The position numbers and the translations under genes were made by a program. Positions 16,150-24,484 of a stretch of 47,900 nucleotides of DNA are shown here, in pieces. Each line of letters opens with the position of its first letter. The first letter of the stretch is position 1. Source of the stretch: a virus; the IMG/VR virus record IMGVR_UViG_3300046330_000124, positions 1-47,900 of that record; one strand, 5' to 3'. The notes below the pieces were generated by a model, which made no database searches, was not told the origin of the DNA, and was given only the letters and a program-made list of their open reading frames with translations.

Positions 16150-17853
16150 TTAAAGTTTATCTAAAGAGTCTTGGATTTCTTTTCTCTCTTGCTCTTTTGT
16201 TTTCTCTACAGGAACATTTTTAGGTTTTGAACTAAAGAAGTCAAACCCAAAAAATGGCTTAGATTTTTGAGAAGTTACAAAAGACTGAACCTTGTTTTTA
16301 ATATAATCGTTTGTAACCTTTGAGTTCTGTACATATTGATCTCGATCTAGTGTGTCAAACTCTTCAACTAGCTGATCTTGAAACTCTTGCCATTTTTTCA
16401 AAGACTTCTTGTTTAGACTTTGTCCATCTTTTTTCAATATACCCGATGCTATCATTTGTTGTTTGGCTCTACTTAATATATGAGCACGAGTTTCAGTACC
16501 TAAAGACTTAGTTTTTTGATCTTTAGAATTTTCCCACTCTTTTAAATACTTATTGTAATCTTTTGAATCAAGACCTGTAGTCATAGAATCAAAAGCAGCA
16601 CGATTAGGAACTTCTTTTATTTTGTTAGTCTCAAGAAGTTTGTCCATTTTATCTATCGTTTTATAATCTGATTCGTCTGGACGTTTGACCATCGACTCAA
16701 GTGAACTCTTTTGTCTACTATCCAAGTCCGACCACATACGTGCGATCTTTGGATCATTACGCATTTCTGAAACTGTATTAAATCGTTTAGTCGGATCAGA
16801 CTGACGAGCATATATACTCTCGTGAGCCTTACTATAAAGATCGTCTCGTATTTGTTTTGCTGCTTTGTCTCTTTTTATTTGATCGGAATTTACAAGATCT
16901 GCGACTTCTTTCTTTTTCTCAAAGTCTTCGATCTTCTCAATAGCTTCAAATTGTTGGTTACGAGGTACAGTTTTTATAATGTTTTCAGCTGTAGTTAGAA
17001 TGTCCTTGTTCTTTACAGCTTTAGTTATTTTTGTAGTTAATTCTGGTTTATTTAAACCGATCACATCTGTTGAATAGCGATCATAAATAGCCTTGGCTTT
17101 ATCAGTTTGACCAATAGCCAATAGGTTCTCGACACTTGACTGAATCGCTTCAGCTTTAGATTTATTAGATTGTATTCCTACAACGTCAGAGTATATAGGT
17201 TGACCATCTTTACCTGTCATTGTTGCGCCTGTGTGATAAGCTAAACTTTTAATGTTGGCATCAATGTCGTTTAAGTTTTTGTCAAACTCTTCAAATGATT
17301 TAGGGTCTGATGGATTGATTTTAGTCGCCAAGATTGCAGCGTCATTTTTTCTATTGCGAGTAGAGTCTTCTGTAATCTTAATTTTACGAGCTTGATCTCT
17401 GACAAAATACGCTTCATTAGCATTTTCATTCATTGATCTAGTTTCTTGAGCAATTAGATTCTCTATTACTACTCTACGTTCAGGATTGTTACCATACGTC
17501 TTAACCGCATAATCTGTTTGATCTTTTATTGTCTGTTGATAAGTAAGATAACGATTCGCATAGTCTGAACCATCTACCGCACCTTTAGTTAAAGCGTTGT
17601 ACGGATCTTGAGAATTAGATCTAATACTAAGAGCTGCTTCTTTAGCGTTCATTTCAAAATCTTTTTCTTCTTTTTTTTCTTGTTTATCATATCCTTTTTC
17701 ATAACCTTCACTAAAATCTTCAACAACTTTACCGACAGCTTTTCCAATGCGAGCAACATTCTCTACATCACTTGGAACATTTAATTGACTACGACCCACA
17801 GAAGCAGATGCTACTGGTTTATTGCGTCCTACTCGTGGTATTGAAACTGGCAT
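16150..17853 (-). CDS. Internal virion/ejection protein (T7 gp15-like position)
   Basis: A 567-aa highly charged, mostly helical protein. The N-terminus (VSIPRVGRNKPVASASVG) and following ENVARIGKAVGKVVEDFSEG resemble the start of internal core proteins of podoviruses; residues about 75-400 are Lys/Asp/Glu-rich helices. It lies between the 173-aa Ala/Gln-rich protein and the giant transglycosylase protein, matching the gp14-gp15-gp16 order of T7-like ejection proteins. No catalytic motif, signal peptide or membrane segment is seen. Identification is from gene order and composition rather than clear sequence similarity. Confidence 0.7.
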   Translation of the reverse strand: MPVSIPRVGRNKPVASASVGRSQLNVPSDVENVARIGKAVGKVVEDFSEGYEKGYDKQEKKEEKDFEMNAKEAALSIRSNSQDPYNALTKGAVDGSDYANRYLTYQQTIKDQTDYAVKTYGNNPERRVVIENLIAQETRSMNENANEAYFVRDQARKIKITEDSTRNRKNDAAILATKINPSDPKSFEEFDKNLNDIDANIKSLAYHTGATMTGKDGQPIYSDVVGIQSNKSKAEAIQSSVENLLAIGQTDKAKAIYDRYSTDVIGLNKPELTTKITKAVKNKDILTTAENIIKTVPRNQQFEAIEKIEDFEKKKEVADLVNSDQIKRDKAAKQIRDDLYSKAHESIYARQSDPTKRFNTVSEMRNDPKIARMWSDLDSRQKSSLESMVKRPDESDYKTIDKMDKLLETNKIKEVPNRAAFDSMTTGLDSKDYNKYLKEWENSKDQKTKSLGTETRAHILSRAKQQMIASGILKKDGQSLNKKSLKKWQEFQDQLVEEFDTLDRDQYVQNSKVTNDYIKNKVQSFVTSQKSKPFFGFDFFSSKPKNVPVEKTKEQERKEIQDSLDKL

Positions 17854-17862
17854 AATTATTTC

Positions 17863-18384
17863 CTATCTTTTTTTGTTCGCATCTTTTTTGGCACTCTTAG
17901 CACCAGAAGAACTACCGTAAGCTTTTGCTCCGGCACCAATGGCTCCAGCATATCCTGATATTAGGGTACTTTGAGCTTGGCGTGATGCTGCGTTTTGATT
18001 TAACGCAGACTGTTCTCTAATAGCACTTGCTTCACGTTTGAATTTATCAGAAGTTTGTAAAGCTTGCTTCTCTAAGTCTTGTTTGTTTAAAGCTATATTT
18101 AATTTAGACTCTTGTACGATATCAGCAGCTGCTCCGGCTTGAGAAGTGTCTACTCCTGCTTGTGCAAAAAATGCAGTTTGTTGATCGGATGCTTTTGTTG
18201 CATCACCTACGAATCGAGCTTGACCAGCTTGACCTTCGCGATACGCTTCAGCTGCATCCATTTCAGCTAGACGAGCGTTTAGTTCAGCAATTCTTGCTTG
18301 TTCTTCTGCGTTGTCTTCAATGGCATTGGCTTGTTCGTGTGCCTGCCATACGCTTACAGCAGCTACAGCTAATAATGCAAACAT
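17863..18384 (-). CDS. Internal virion protein (T7 gp14-like position)
   Basis: A 173-aa Ala/Gln-rich protein with an N-terminal hydrophobic segment (MFALLAVAAVSVWQ), a long helix (about 18-50), and a Gly/Ala-rich hydrophobic segment near the C-terminus (LISGYAGAIGAGAKAYG) followed by a Lys-rich tail. The QAGVDTSQAGAAADIVQE block around residue 75 is a pattern common in podovirus internal virion protein B homologues. In T7, gp14 inserts into the outer membrane on ejection. Gene order (tail nozzle, this gene, then two larger internal proteins) supports the call. The GATCCTCC on the other strand supplies a good ribosome site (GGAGGATC) before the ATG. Confidence 0.75.
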   Translation of the reverse strand: MFALLAVAAVSVWQAHEQANAIEDNAEEQARIAELNARLAEMDAAEAYREGQAGQARFVGDATKASDQQTAFFAQAGVDTSQAGAAADIVQESKLNIALNKQDLEKQALQTSDKFKREASAIREQSALNQNAASRQAQSTLISGYAGAIGAGAKAYGSSSGAKSAKKDANKKR

Positions 18385-18393
18385 GCGATCCTC

Positions 18394-21066
18394 CTAAGTA
18401 GATACATCTAGTATAAGCGAAACTATTTCCAAAGGTAAAGGATCAACTTGTCGAATACAGACCTTACCGTTAAGTCCCCAGTCACTATATGGTCGATATC
18501 TGCGACTTACGACTTTCTCGGCTATCGGCATGTTCGCTTGATCATCCTCTGACCACATGTCAGCGTCTTCCATTCCTTGGACTTTACCATCGGTAGGGAA
18601 CACACCTGACACGTAGGCTCCTCTAGTTCTAGAGTAGCGTACTACAACATCATTGACTATTTTGGAGTCTAACGATAAGGATCCATCCTTGGAATCAATC
18701 TCAAGAGTTTCAACGTCTGACGTATAAGGTAGACCTACAACAGTGATATGTTTCGGATCTGGTAAATTTAAAATTCCACCAGCTCCAACAGTCAATACTG
18801 TAGTGTGTTCGATATTATTGTTAGGTGAAGACAAAACATCACCGTCGCCAATGACACTGACTTCACGACCTTCAAGATGCTCTAATCCTATCACTTGCGT
18901 GTGACATTCAAATATTTCAAACGTAACTGGAACACTCGGTGACTGTAAAGACTCTGGAAGTTCACGATCAGGACGGAACACCGCTTCCCCAGGAGCACCT
19001 ACAACAGCCGATATAAGCTCTAGATAAACACGCTCTGCTCTATCTTCTGTATATGCAATGAATGTCTCACCGATTCGATCTGTAAAGTATGTTCCTACAG
19101 GACCTTCGTACTTAAGATCTTCTGACCAATCTCCCTCAAATAGTGCCAAGCTAATGATAACCGGAACACCGTTCACTAATTGAAAAGATAAAGACGAGTG
19201 AGAGAAAGTGCGTAATGTTTCAGGAGTTAATAAGATTCTTTTACTGAATATCTCAATTGTTCTCACACCTTGGCGATTAACAACAGCTATCAAGTATTCT
19301 AATCCTGTACTCTCTTCACGATATGTAATTACTGACTCGTACTCTCCATCAGTATTATGTTTTGTCCAAGCTAACAATTGAGCGTCAGGCTCGTAAGTCA
19401 AAGTTAAAGCTGTTCCATCGTCCATGACAACAAACAACACTGGATTGTCACCATTTAAAAATGTCCAAGACTTAACTTTTTTACCGTAGAACAAATGGTT
19501 ATTGTAAAGTGAAATGTCTGTTGCAACCATTGATTTAATGTTGTCATCAAAAGATAACGTCTTGATACTATTAGTTGTTTTATCAACAAACAAAACCCCA
19601 TAAGGAGTCAACATTGGTGGTATATTCTCATCAGTAATCCAGTTACCGATTTTACGAATAAGTGGATTTAACGAAGATAAAGGTTCATCTGATCCACCGT
19701 ACCACACACCTTTAGATGTAAAAATAATTACACCGCTTGCATCCAGTACATCAAGAATACGCGGTCTGTTTACACCTACTTTTAAATTAAAAGGAGTAGC
19801 ATCCGTAAGTGGAAAATCTCTTAAATAATAATTAGGAATATTTACCTTACTTGCAAACAAGACATCGTCGTCCATCAACAACAAACGAGAGTTATAATTA
19901 TTAAGGTTTGTAACCTTATAAAACTCAAGCGTTGAGTCTTCTATGTCTTTTAAATTTACAGGAAGTCCAGGTGGAGGATTTGTGTAATCAGCATCTTGTC
20001 CGTAATCAATATATTCTACATCTATCGAAAGACCAGTAAGATCTCCAATGTTGTTAGACACTTGACCAATTAAACCCCAACCTTCTGGACTAGATCCAGG
20101 TGCAGACAATTCGTTAGGTTTACGATACACATTAAAATGACTAATCTTTTCAGCATATTTTGGTTCAAATATAGAAAGATCATTTATTGTAAATAGAGTA
20201 GATTGAGTCCCTGTCGGTATTTTTACATAAGTAGAAGTAAGAGGATCTGTAGATATATAAGAAGAAACTCTGCGAATCAAAGACTCTTGATCATCTGTTG
20301 TAACACATGTAATTCCATAAATTACATTATGTCCAACTCGCGCAAGCATGTTAGCTTGAGTATCGTTGTAATTCATTGTGATAGCTGGAGCATTTTTAAA
20401 CGCTGGATAAGTTACGTCTACACCATAATAACCAGCTAGTCCTGTTTGTAAAAAAACCCAATTGGCATTTAATATTCCACCTTGGAGTTGATAAATATTA
20501 CCAGTCGAAGATATGTAAACTTTCATGGAAACATATCTGTTCCCAGCTGCTATAGCATCTCTTGCGGTATTATCAACATAGGTCTCAATATATTTAGAAC
20601 GACGAACCACATTGGTTCCATCGAATCTAAAGGCTTCTAGGTTCTTGTCTTTACATGCAACATATACCCAATACTGTTTAGAGTTAGGTACAATCACATC
20701 CTCAACAGTTTCAAATTTTAATTTAATAAGATCATCTGCTGTATAATCTGTAGCAGTAGTTGCACTAGGTGCATTGTTACGATAATTCTCGGTCTCTAAG
20801 TCTGTAAGGTCGTACGCTCGCACGTAACCTACGCCGAACTCTAACAAGTATGCCAAGTTCTCAGGAACGTAAATTCTGACGTTCTCATCATTGTTTGATG
20901 TAGTGTTCAAAAACCAAGTACCTGGAAAATTAACCAAGCGACCTGTTTTATTTACGAAGACATTGAGTGCGGTTTTTAAACCAGAATAATAAGATTTAAT
21001 ATCTGTCTTGTCGTGCAACGAGGGATCTAATTCCCCTGACGCAAAACTAGCTTTTTTAGAATACAT
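18394..21066 (-). CDS. Tail nozzle / tubular protein B-like
   Basis: An 890-aa protein beginning MYSKKASFASGELDPSL, a conserved opening of podovirus tail-stabilisation or nozzle proteins, followed by YYSGLKTALNVFVNKTGRLVN-type sequence (residues about 25-45). The body is beta-rich. It ends with conserved blocks RRYRPYSDWGLNGKVCI and LPLEIVSLILD. The ATG at 21066 is used because it overlaps the TAA of the adaptor gene (TAATG); a start further upstream would run into that gene. In the particle it should form the distal tube below the adaptor ring and portal. The next gene begins the internal ejection proteins. Confidence 0.75.
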   Translation of the reverse strand: MYSKKASFASGELDPSLHDKTDIKSYYSGLKTALNVFVNKTGRLVNFPGTWFLNTTSNNDENVRIYVPENLAYLLEFGVGYVRAYDLTDLETENYRNNAPSATTATDYTADDLIKLKFETVEDVIVPNSKQYWVYVACKDKNLEAFRFDGTNVVRRSKYIETYVDNTARDAIAAGNRYVSMKVYISSTGNIYQLQGGILNANWVFLQTGLAGYYGVDVTYPAFKNAPAITMNYNDTQANMLARVGHNVIYGITCVTTDDQESLIRRVSSYISTDPLTSTYVKIPTGTQSTLFTINDLSIFEPKYAEKISHFNVYRKPNELSAPGSSPEGWGLIGQVSNNIGDLTGLSIDVEYIDYGQDADYTNPPPGLPVNLKDIEDSTLEFYKVTNLNNYNSRLLLMDDDVLFASKVNIPNYYLRDFPLTDATPFNLKVGVNRPRILDVLDASGVIIFTSKGVWYGGSDEPLSSLNPLIRKIGNWITDENIPPMLTPYGVLFVDKTTNSIKTLSFDDNIKSMVATDISLYNNHLFYGKKVKSWTFLNGDNPVLFVVMDDGTALTLTYEPDAQLLAWTKHNTDGEYESVITYREESTGLEYLIAVVNRQGVRTIEIFSKRILLTPETLRTFSHSSLSFQLVNGVPVIISLALFEGDWSEDLKYEGPVGTYFTDRIGETFIAYTEDRAERVYLELISAVVGAPGEAVFRPDRELPESLQSPSVPVTFEIFECHTQVIGLEHLEGREVSVIGDGDVLSSPNNNIEHTTVLTVGAGGILNLPDPKHITVVGLPYTSDVETLEIDSKDGSLSLDSKIVNDVVVRYSRTRGAYVSGVFPTDGKVQGMEDADMWSEDDQANMPIAEKVVSRRYRPYSDWGLNGKVCIRQVDPLPLEIVSLILDVST

Positions 21067-21680
21067 TATGACAACCTTGCTTTGACTAAAGTCGAGCGCA
21101 TCCATTCAGGTTGATAGATAGATGTCTCAGATGCGTCTTTGCGTTTAGCTTCTATAATAGCTTTTTCATATCGCATTTCAATACTACGAATTACATTCTC
21201 TGAATTTTTACCAACAATTAATGGAGCCGCAGATTGTGCAAGTCTTAATGAAATACAAAGAACCGCTTCAGCGTTAAGATCTCCAATGTTTATGTCATAT
21301 GGAATAAACTCAGCACGAGCGTTTTGTTTATCGGTAAATATTACTTTTACTCCGTCGAGCATTTGGACCTTGCGATCAACAGATGTCTCTTCGTCGTCAG
21401 TAATAACACCAGATTCGATTCGTCTCAAGAACGCACAATTAACTGGATACCTATAAGCATAAGTCCAGTCTTCATTAGGGTCAACTTCAAGCAATTCTAA
21501 ATCCGCAGTCATAGCTGTAGAATCTAAATCCATCTCTTGGAGCATGATTTGAAACGACGTATCCCAGAGATTATTTAAAGTAAGTGCTTCTGTTGACGTA
21601 TCTGTTTCAGAATTTGAAATTCTTTTTTGAAGAAACAACGCGCTCAAAGCAAGATTAAAAATCTTTGTTTTATCCCACAT
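21066..21680 (-). CDS. Head-tail adaptor / tail tubular protein A-like
   Basis: A 204-aa mostly helical protein with an opening typical of adaptors (KIFNLALSALFLQKRI, then LNNLWDTSFQIMLQEMDL), a middle ending WTYAYRYPVNCAFLRRI, and a helical C-terminus (VLCISLRLAQSAAPLIVGKN, then YEKAIIEAKRKDA). The WTYAYRYP block is a hallmark of podovirus tail tubular A / gp4-like adaptors that bind below the portal. It lies just upstream of the nozzle gene with a TAATG overlap, as in other short-tailed phages. Confidence 0.8.
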   Translation of the reverse strand: MWDKTKIFNLALSALFLQKRISNSETDTSTEALTLNNLWDTSFQIMLQEMDLDSTAMTADLELLEVDPNEDWTYAYRYPVNCAFLRRIESGVITDDEETSVDRKVQMLDGVKVIFTDKQNARAEFIPYDINIGDLNAEAVLCISLRLAQSAAPLIVGKNSENVIRSIEMRYEKAIIEAKRKDASETSIYQPEWMRSTLVKARLS

Positions 21681-21693
21681 TGTTCACCTCTAA

Positions 21694-21885
21694 TTACTTA
21701 ATAATTTTCATCCATTTTTTAGAAACCAGATTTTCTGGGATTTCTAAAACATCACCTGGATTTACTCGTTTTCTGTCGTACCAACCCATAAGAGTTGCTT
21801 CAACTTTAACAAGTTTGATTTCTGATTGATTTTCAATTTTGGTGGCAGATTGCTCTGCCACCTTCTTAAATAAATTCTCAGCCAC
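21694..21885 (-). CDS. 63-aa protein between capsid cement and tail adaptor
   Basis: A 63-aa basic protein with a ribosome site AGGAG seven bases before the ATG. Residues 25-45 read KVEATLMGWYDRKRVNPGDV, then LEIPENLV: a short beta-barrel-like segment (GWYDRKRVNPGDVLEI) seen in small phage head-completion proteins, ending in a Trp/Lys-rich strand (KKWMKII). It is conserved in position in Bordetella-BPP-1-like late modules as far as I recall, but its role is unknown. It may be a minor virion or connector protein. Confidence 0.55.
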   Translation of the reverse strand: MAENLFKKVAEQSATKIENQSEIKLVKVEATLMGWYDRKRVNPGDVLEIPENLVSKKWMKIIK

Positions 21886-21900
21886 AAAATACTCCTAAGC

Positions 21901-22347
21901 TTAAATTGTACTGTAAACTTTAGGGAAATATTTGTCTTTAATTGCGATTTCTTTTGTAGGAACTAGAAATCCAGATAAAGTCACAGTCGGTGCAGTTCCA
22001 CCAACAGCTGTTACTCTGAAAGACAAGTACCGTTTAGAAATTGAACCTTGCTCGATAGTTAACGTAACTTGTCTATCAACCGCTAAAGCAGCTGGTAAAA
22101 CAGATTTAGTAACTAATACGTCAGGTGATGACATATTTGCAGCAGAAGATTGCAATACTTCTAAAGTGTAAGAAGTTGCTGTTACAGTTCCAGCCGGAGC
22201 AGTAGTTGCTACGATTAAACCTGAAAACATCTCACCGATAGAAATGTCGATTCCTTCTTTACCAAGGTCATATACATCAGTAGAGAGCGTTGCACCTGTA
22301 GTGAACGCTTGCTTTACCATTAGTTGATTTTGAATATCATGAAACAT
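21901..22347 (-). CDS. Bbp16-like capsid cement protein
   Basis: A 148-aa beta-rich protein directly downstream of the major capsid gene. Blocks such as TTGATLSTDVYDLGK (about 16-30), SYTLEVLQSSAANMSSPDV and a C-terminal SGFLVPTKE fit the Bbp16 family from Bordetella phage BPP-1, whose members decorate and stabilise HK97-type capsids. The recognition is from memory of the family pattern (phage DLG and YLSFRVTAVGGTAPT strand), not from alignment. A ribosome site AAAGGAG precedes the ATG. No signal or membrane segment. Confidence 0.7.
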   Translation of the reverse strand: MFHDIQNQLMVKQAFTTGATLSTDVYDLGKEGIDISIGEMFSGLIVATTAPAGTVTATSYTLEVLQSSAANMSSPDVLVTKSVLPAALAVDRQVTLTIEQGSISKRYLSFRVTAVGGTAPTVTLSGFLVPTKEIAIKDKYFPKVYSTI

Positions 22348-22362
22348 CTTTTATCTCCTTTA

Positions 22363-23367
22363 TTAAACTACTGTTGCTTCAGTTGACAATAATGCGTCAG
22401 TTACACGAATCGGAGCACCTTCAAAATGTAAAAGCATTTGGCCTTCATAATTTTGGAAAGTTAATCCGCCGCCTGCTGATACAGAACTACGAACTTGTTT
22501 GTGTAAGATTGCGTGAGCGATACGATTCATGTAAATGATAGCTCCATTTGCATCGTCAAGTCTATAACGTGCCGTGATTAACAAGTCTTGTAAATCAGCA
22601 GCAGATACGTTGGCGATCAAATTTGACGTATCAATGTTACAGATACGAACAGCTTGACGATAATCTTTTACTACTAAACCATGATCAATCTCGAAAGATT
22701 CATCATAACCGTAATAAGTTCCTGCGTTTCCATTTTCGTCTAATCCTTGGATTTGAACGTGTGAAGATCCTGGAGAGCGATCAGTACGTTTTAAACCAAC
22801 AGATGTTCCAGCTGGATGAACTCCGAAGATAGAGTTTGAACCCCAGTTAACCATCAAGATTGACATGTTATCTGAACCAGCTCCACCAGCAGAAACAACT
22901 TGTTTAGAAGTGTCTACAGCAGAATTAAGAGTGTAATATACATCGTTAAATCCAAGATCTTTATCGCCATTTCCAGACGGAGATCCGTAGATCATTAAAC
23001 GAGCATGCTCATTAGCCATTGCTTGAATGTGACCTTGTGCTTGATTCCAACGGTTCATACCAACACGTTCCATACCGCCACGCTCTGCTACTTTTGCATC
23101 CATTACTGAACGAGTCTCAAAGTGAGCAGCTGTAAACGTGCGCTCTTCGATTCCTGTCTTTGATGGTGCAACAGCTTGGTTAGCTTTGCGGTAAACTGGT
23201 GCTGGAAGATAAGAACGAATTGATTCTTTATGAATCGTTTTTTCATTCATCTCTTGATAAGGAATGTCCATTAACATTGGATTTTTCAATGTTAGAACTT
23301 CAGCTACCTTATCGCCTTTTTTTGCTACGTCGGCTAATGTTACAAAGCCTATACCCTTAGTTGCCAT
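22363..23367 (-). CDS. Major capsid protein
   Basis: A 334-aa protein located between scaffold and cement genes, the usual place of the major capsid protein. The N-terminal 60 residues (GFVTLADVAKKGDKVAEVLT) form the arm, followed by segments rich in small residues and a C-terminal strand ending in EGAPIRVTDALLSTEATVV, typical of HK97-fold podovirus capsids of the BPP-1/epsilon15 kind (ERTFTAAHFETRSVMDAKVAE and the MIYGSPSGNGDKD loop). No Cys-rich or catalytic motif. The AAGGAG ribosome site precedes the ATG by nine bases. Proteolytic maturation is not indicated, since no protease gene is present. Confidence 0.85.
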   Translation of the reverse strand: MATKGIGFVTLADVAKKGDKVAEVLTLKNPMLMDIPYQEMNEKTIHKESIRSYLPAPVYRKANQAVAPSKTGIEERTFTAAHFETRSVMDAKVAERGGMERVGMNRWNQAQGHIQAMANEHARLMIYGSPSGNGDKDLGFNDVYYTLNSAVDTSKQVVSAGGAGSDNMSILMVNWGSNSIFGVHPAGTSVGLKRTDRSPGSSHVQIQGLDENGNAGTYYGYDESFEIDHGLVVKDYRQAVRICNIDTSNLIANVSAADLQDLLITARYRLDDANGAIIYMNRIAHAILHKQVRSSVSAGGGLTFQNYEGQMLLHFEGAPIRVTDALLSTEATVV

Positions 23368-23394
23368 AGTTTAAAACTCCTTGTTTTAATTGTT

Positions 23395-24210
23395 TTATAA
23401 CTTGTAAAAATTTTTAAGAAAGCTTTGATCGTCAGTTCCGCTGCTCGGCTCGTGACCACCGTTCACCATTTGCTCAGACCCTAAAAGGATTTTGTGCAAA
23501 GAATGTAAATCTTTCATAATATCAGGAGGCAGTATTCCACCCGACTTTGTCAACATATTTATAGTATTTGGAAAAAACTTTTCTACTATAGTGTCAACAC
23601 GCTTTAAATTGGTATGGAACTGCTCACCACCAAAATCCTTATCGGACTTTAGTCCATTATACCAATCCTGTTTTTGTTGTGCGCGAGCTGCTTCAACTTT
23701 AACTTTTTGTTCAGCTTCATACGTCTCAATTACTTTAGCTTGTTCTTTTGTGAATTTAGCAAAAGACTCTGTTGCTTCTTTGCTTAACCCATTAGCTTTA
23801 GCAAAATCTTTAACTAACTGAACAGCTTCTGGAGCTAGTCCTGTTTCGTCGAATTTAATTTCATCAGCTGGAGCAGCTTGTGCCGGAGCTGCTGGATCTG
23901 CCGCTTTATTCGCGGTAGCTGTGGCTGGGTCAACATAACCTGTTCCAGTTCCAGGAGCTGGTTCTTTGTATCCTGAAGCACCTGGTTTCGGAGCTTCTTG
24001 GTTCGGAGCTGCTTCTTGTGTTTGTTGTTCTTTTGCTTTGGCTGCTTCTGGGGCCGCCGTGCCTGGGTACATTGCTTTAAGGGCATCAATTTCTCCAGTC
24101 CCTTGCGCTTGACTCGTCGCAGGAGTCTCCGATTTTTGCGTGGTTGTTCCACCTCCGCCACTATTATTCTCCGTCGCTTGATTCATTAACATATGGTTTT
24201 CTTTCAGCAT
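23395..24210 (-). CDS. Scaffold-type capsid assembly protein
   Basis: A 271-aa acidic, helical protein upstream of the major capsid gene. It has a low-complexity Ala/Pro/Gln/Glu-rich first half (to about residue 125, e.g. AAPNQEAPKPGASG) and a long charged helix from about 135 to 200 (EATESFAKFTKEQAKVIETY). This is the usual make-up of phage scaffolds that guide procapsid assembly and then leave. The ATG at 24210 follows AGGGAG and overlaps the end of the upstream gene by 47 bases; inner ATGs six and eight codons downstream are also possible. No protease domain is present. Confidence 0.75.
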   Translation of the reverse strand: MLKENHMLMNQATENNSGGGGTTTQKSETPATSQAQGTGEIDALKAMYPGTAAPEAAKAKEQQTQEAAPNQEAPKPGASGYKEPAPGTGTGYVDPATATANKAADPAAPAQAAPADEIKFDETGLAPEAVQLVKDFAKANGLSKEATESFAKFTKEQAKVIETYEAEQKVKVEAARAQQKQDWYNGLKSDKDFGGEQFHTNLKRVDTIVEKFFPNTINMLTKSGGILPPDIMKDLHSLHKILLGSEQMVNGGHEPSSGTDDQSFLKNFYKL

Positions 24211-24484
24211 CCTGTCTCCCTTTTTCTATCTCAGTTATAAGTTGTCCAGTCAAATCTGGCGCGGCTTCTAAAACTATTTTATATATTGAATTTCCAGCAC
24301 GAAGATATGACATGTATTCCAACAAGTCTTCCCCTTTTATCCCGACAGGAGGGTAATCTCCGACACAAAAATTCTTGAATAAATACTTAATGAAGTTTCG
24401 TCCGTGACCCATACTCATAACAACTTGAATACTCTTTAGAGTATTTTGGTGATCAATGGCATCTAGTCTTTCCTGTTCAGTCAT
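24164..24484 (-). CDS. Bbp19-like protein
   Basis: A 106-aa protein between portal and scaffold genes. It carries the signature GHGRNFIKYLFKNFCVGD (about 27-44) and the later RAGNSIYKIVLEAAPDL (about 63-79), resembling Bbp19 of Bordetella phage BPP-1 and relatives in many podoviruses, where the pattern GHGRRFM...LL and R-x-G-R/N-S...I/L-x-EAAP is conserved. Its function is unknown to me. The gene follows the portal stop by one base and overlaps the scaffold start by 47 bases, so the three are probably translated together. Confidence 0.75.
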   Translation of the reverse strand: MTEQERLDAIDHQNTLKSIQVVMSMGHGRNFIKYLFKNFCVGDYPPVGIKGEDLLEYMSYLRAGNSIYKIVLEAAPDLTGQLITEIEKGRQDAERKPYVNESSDGE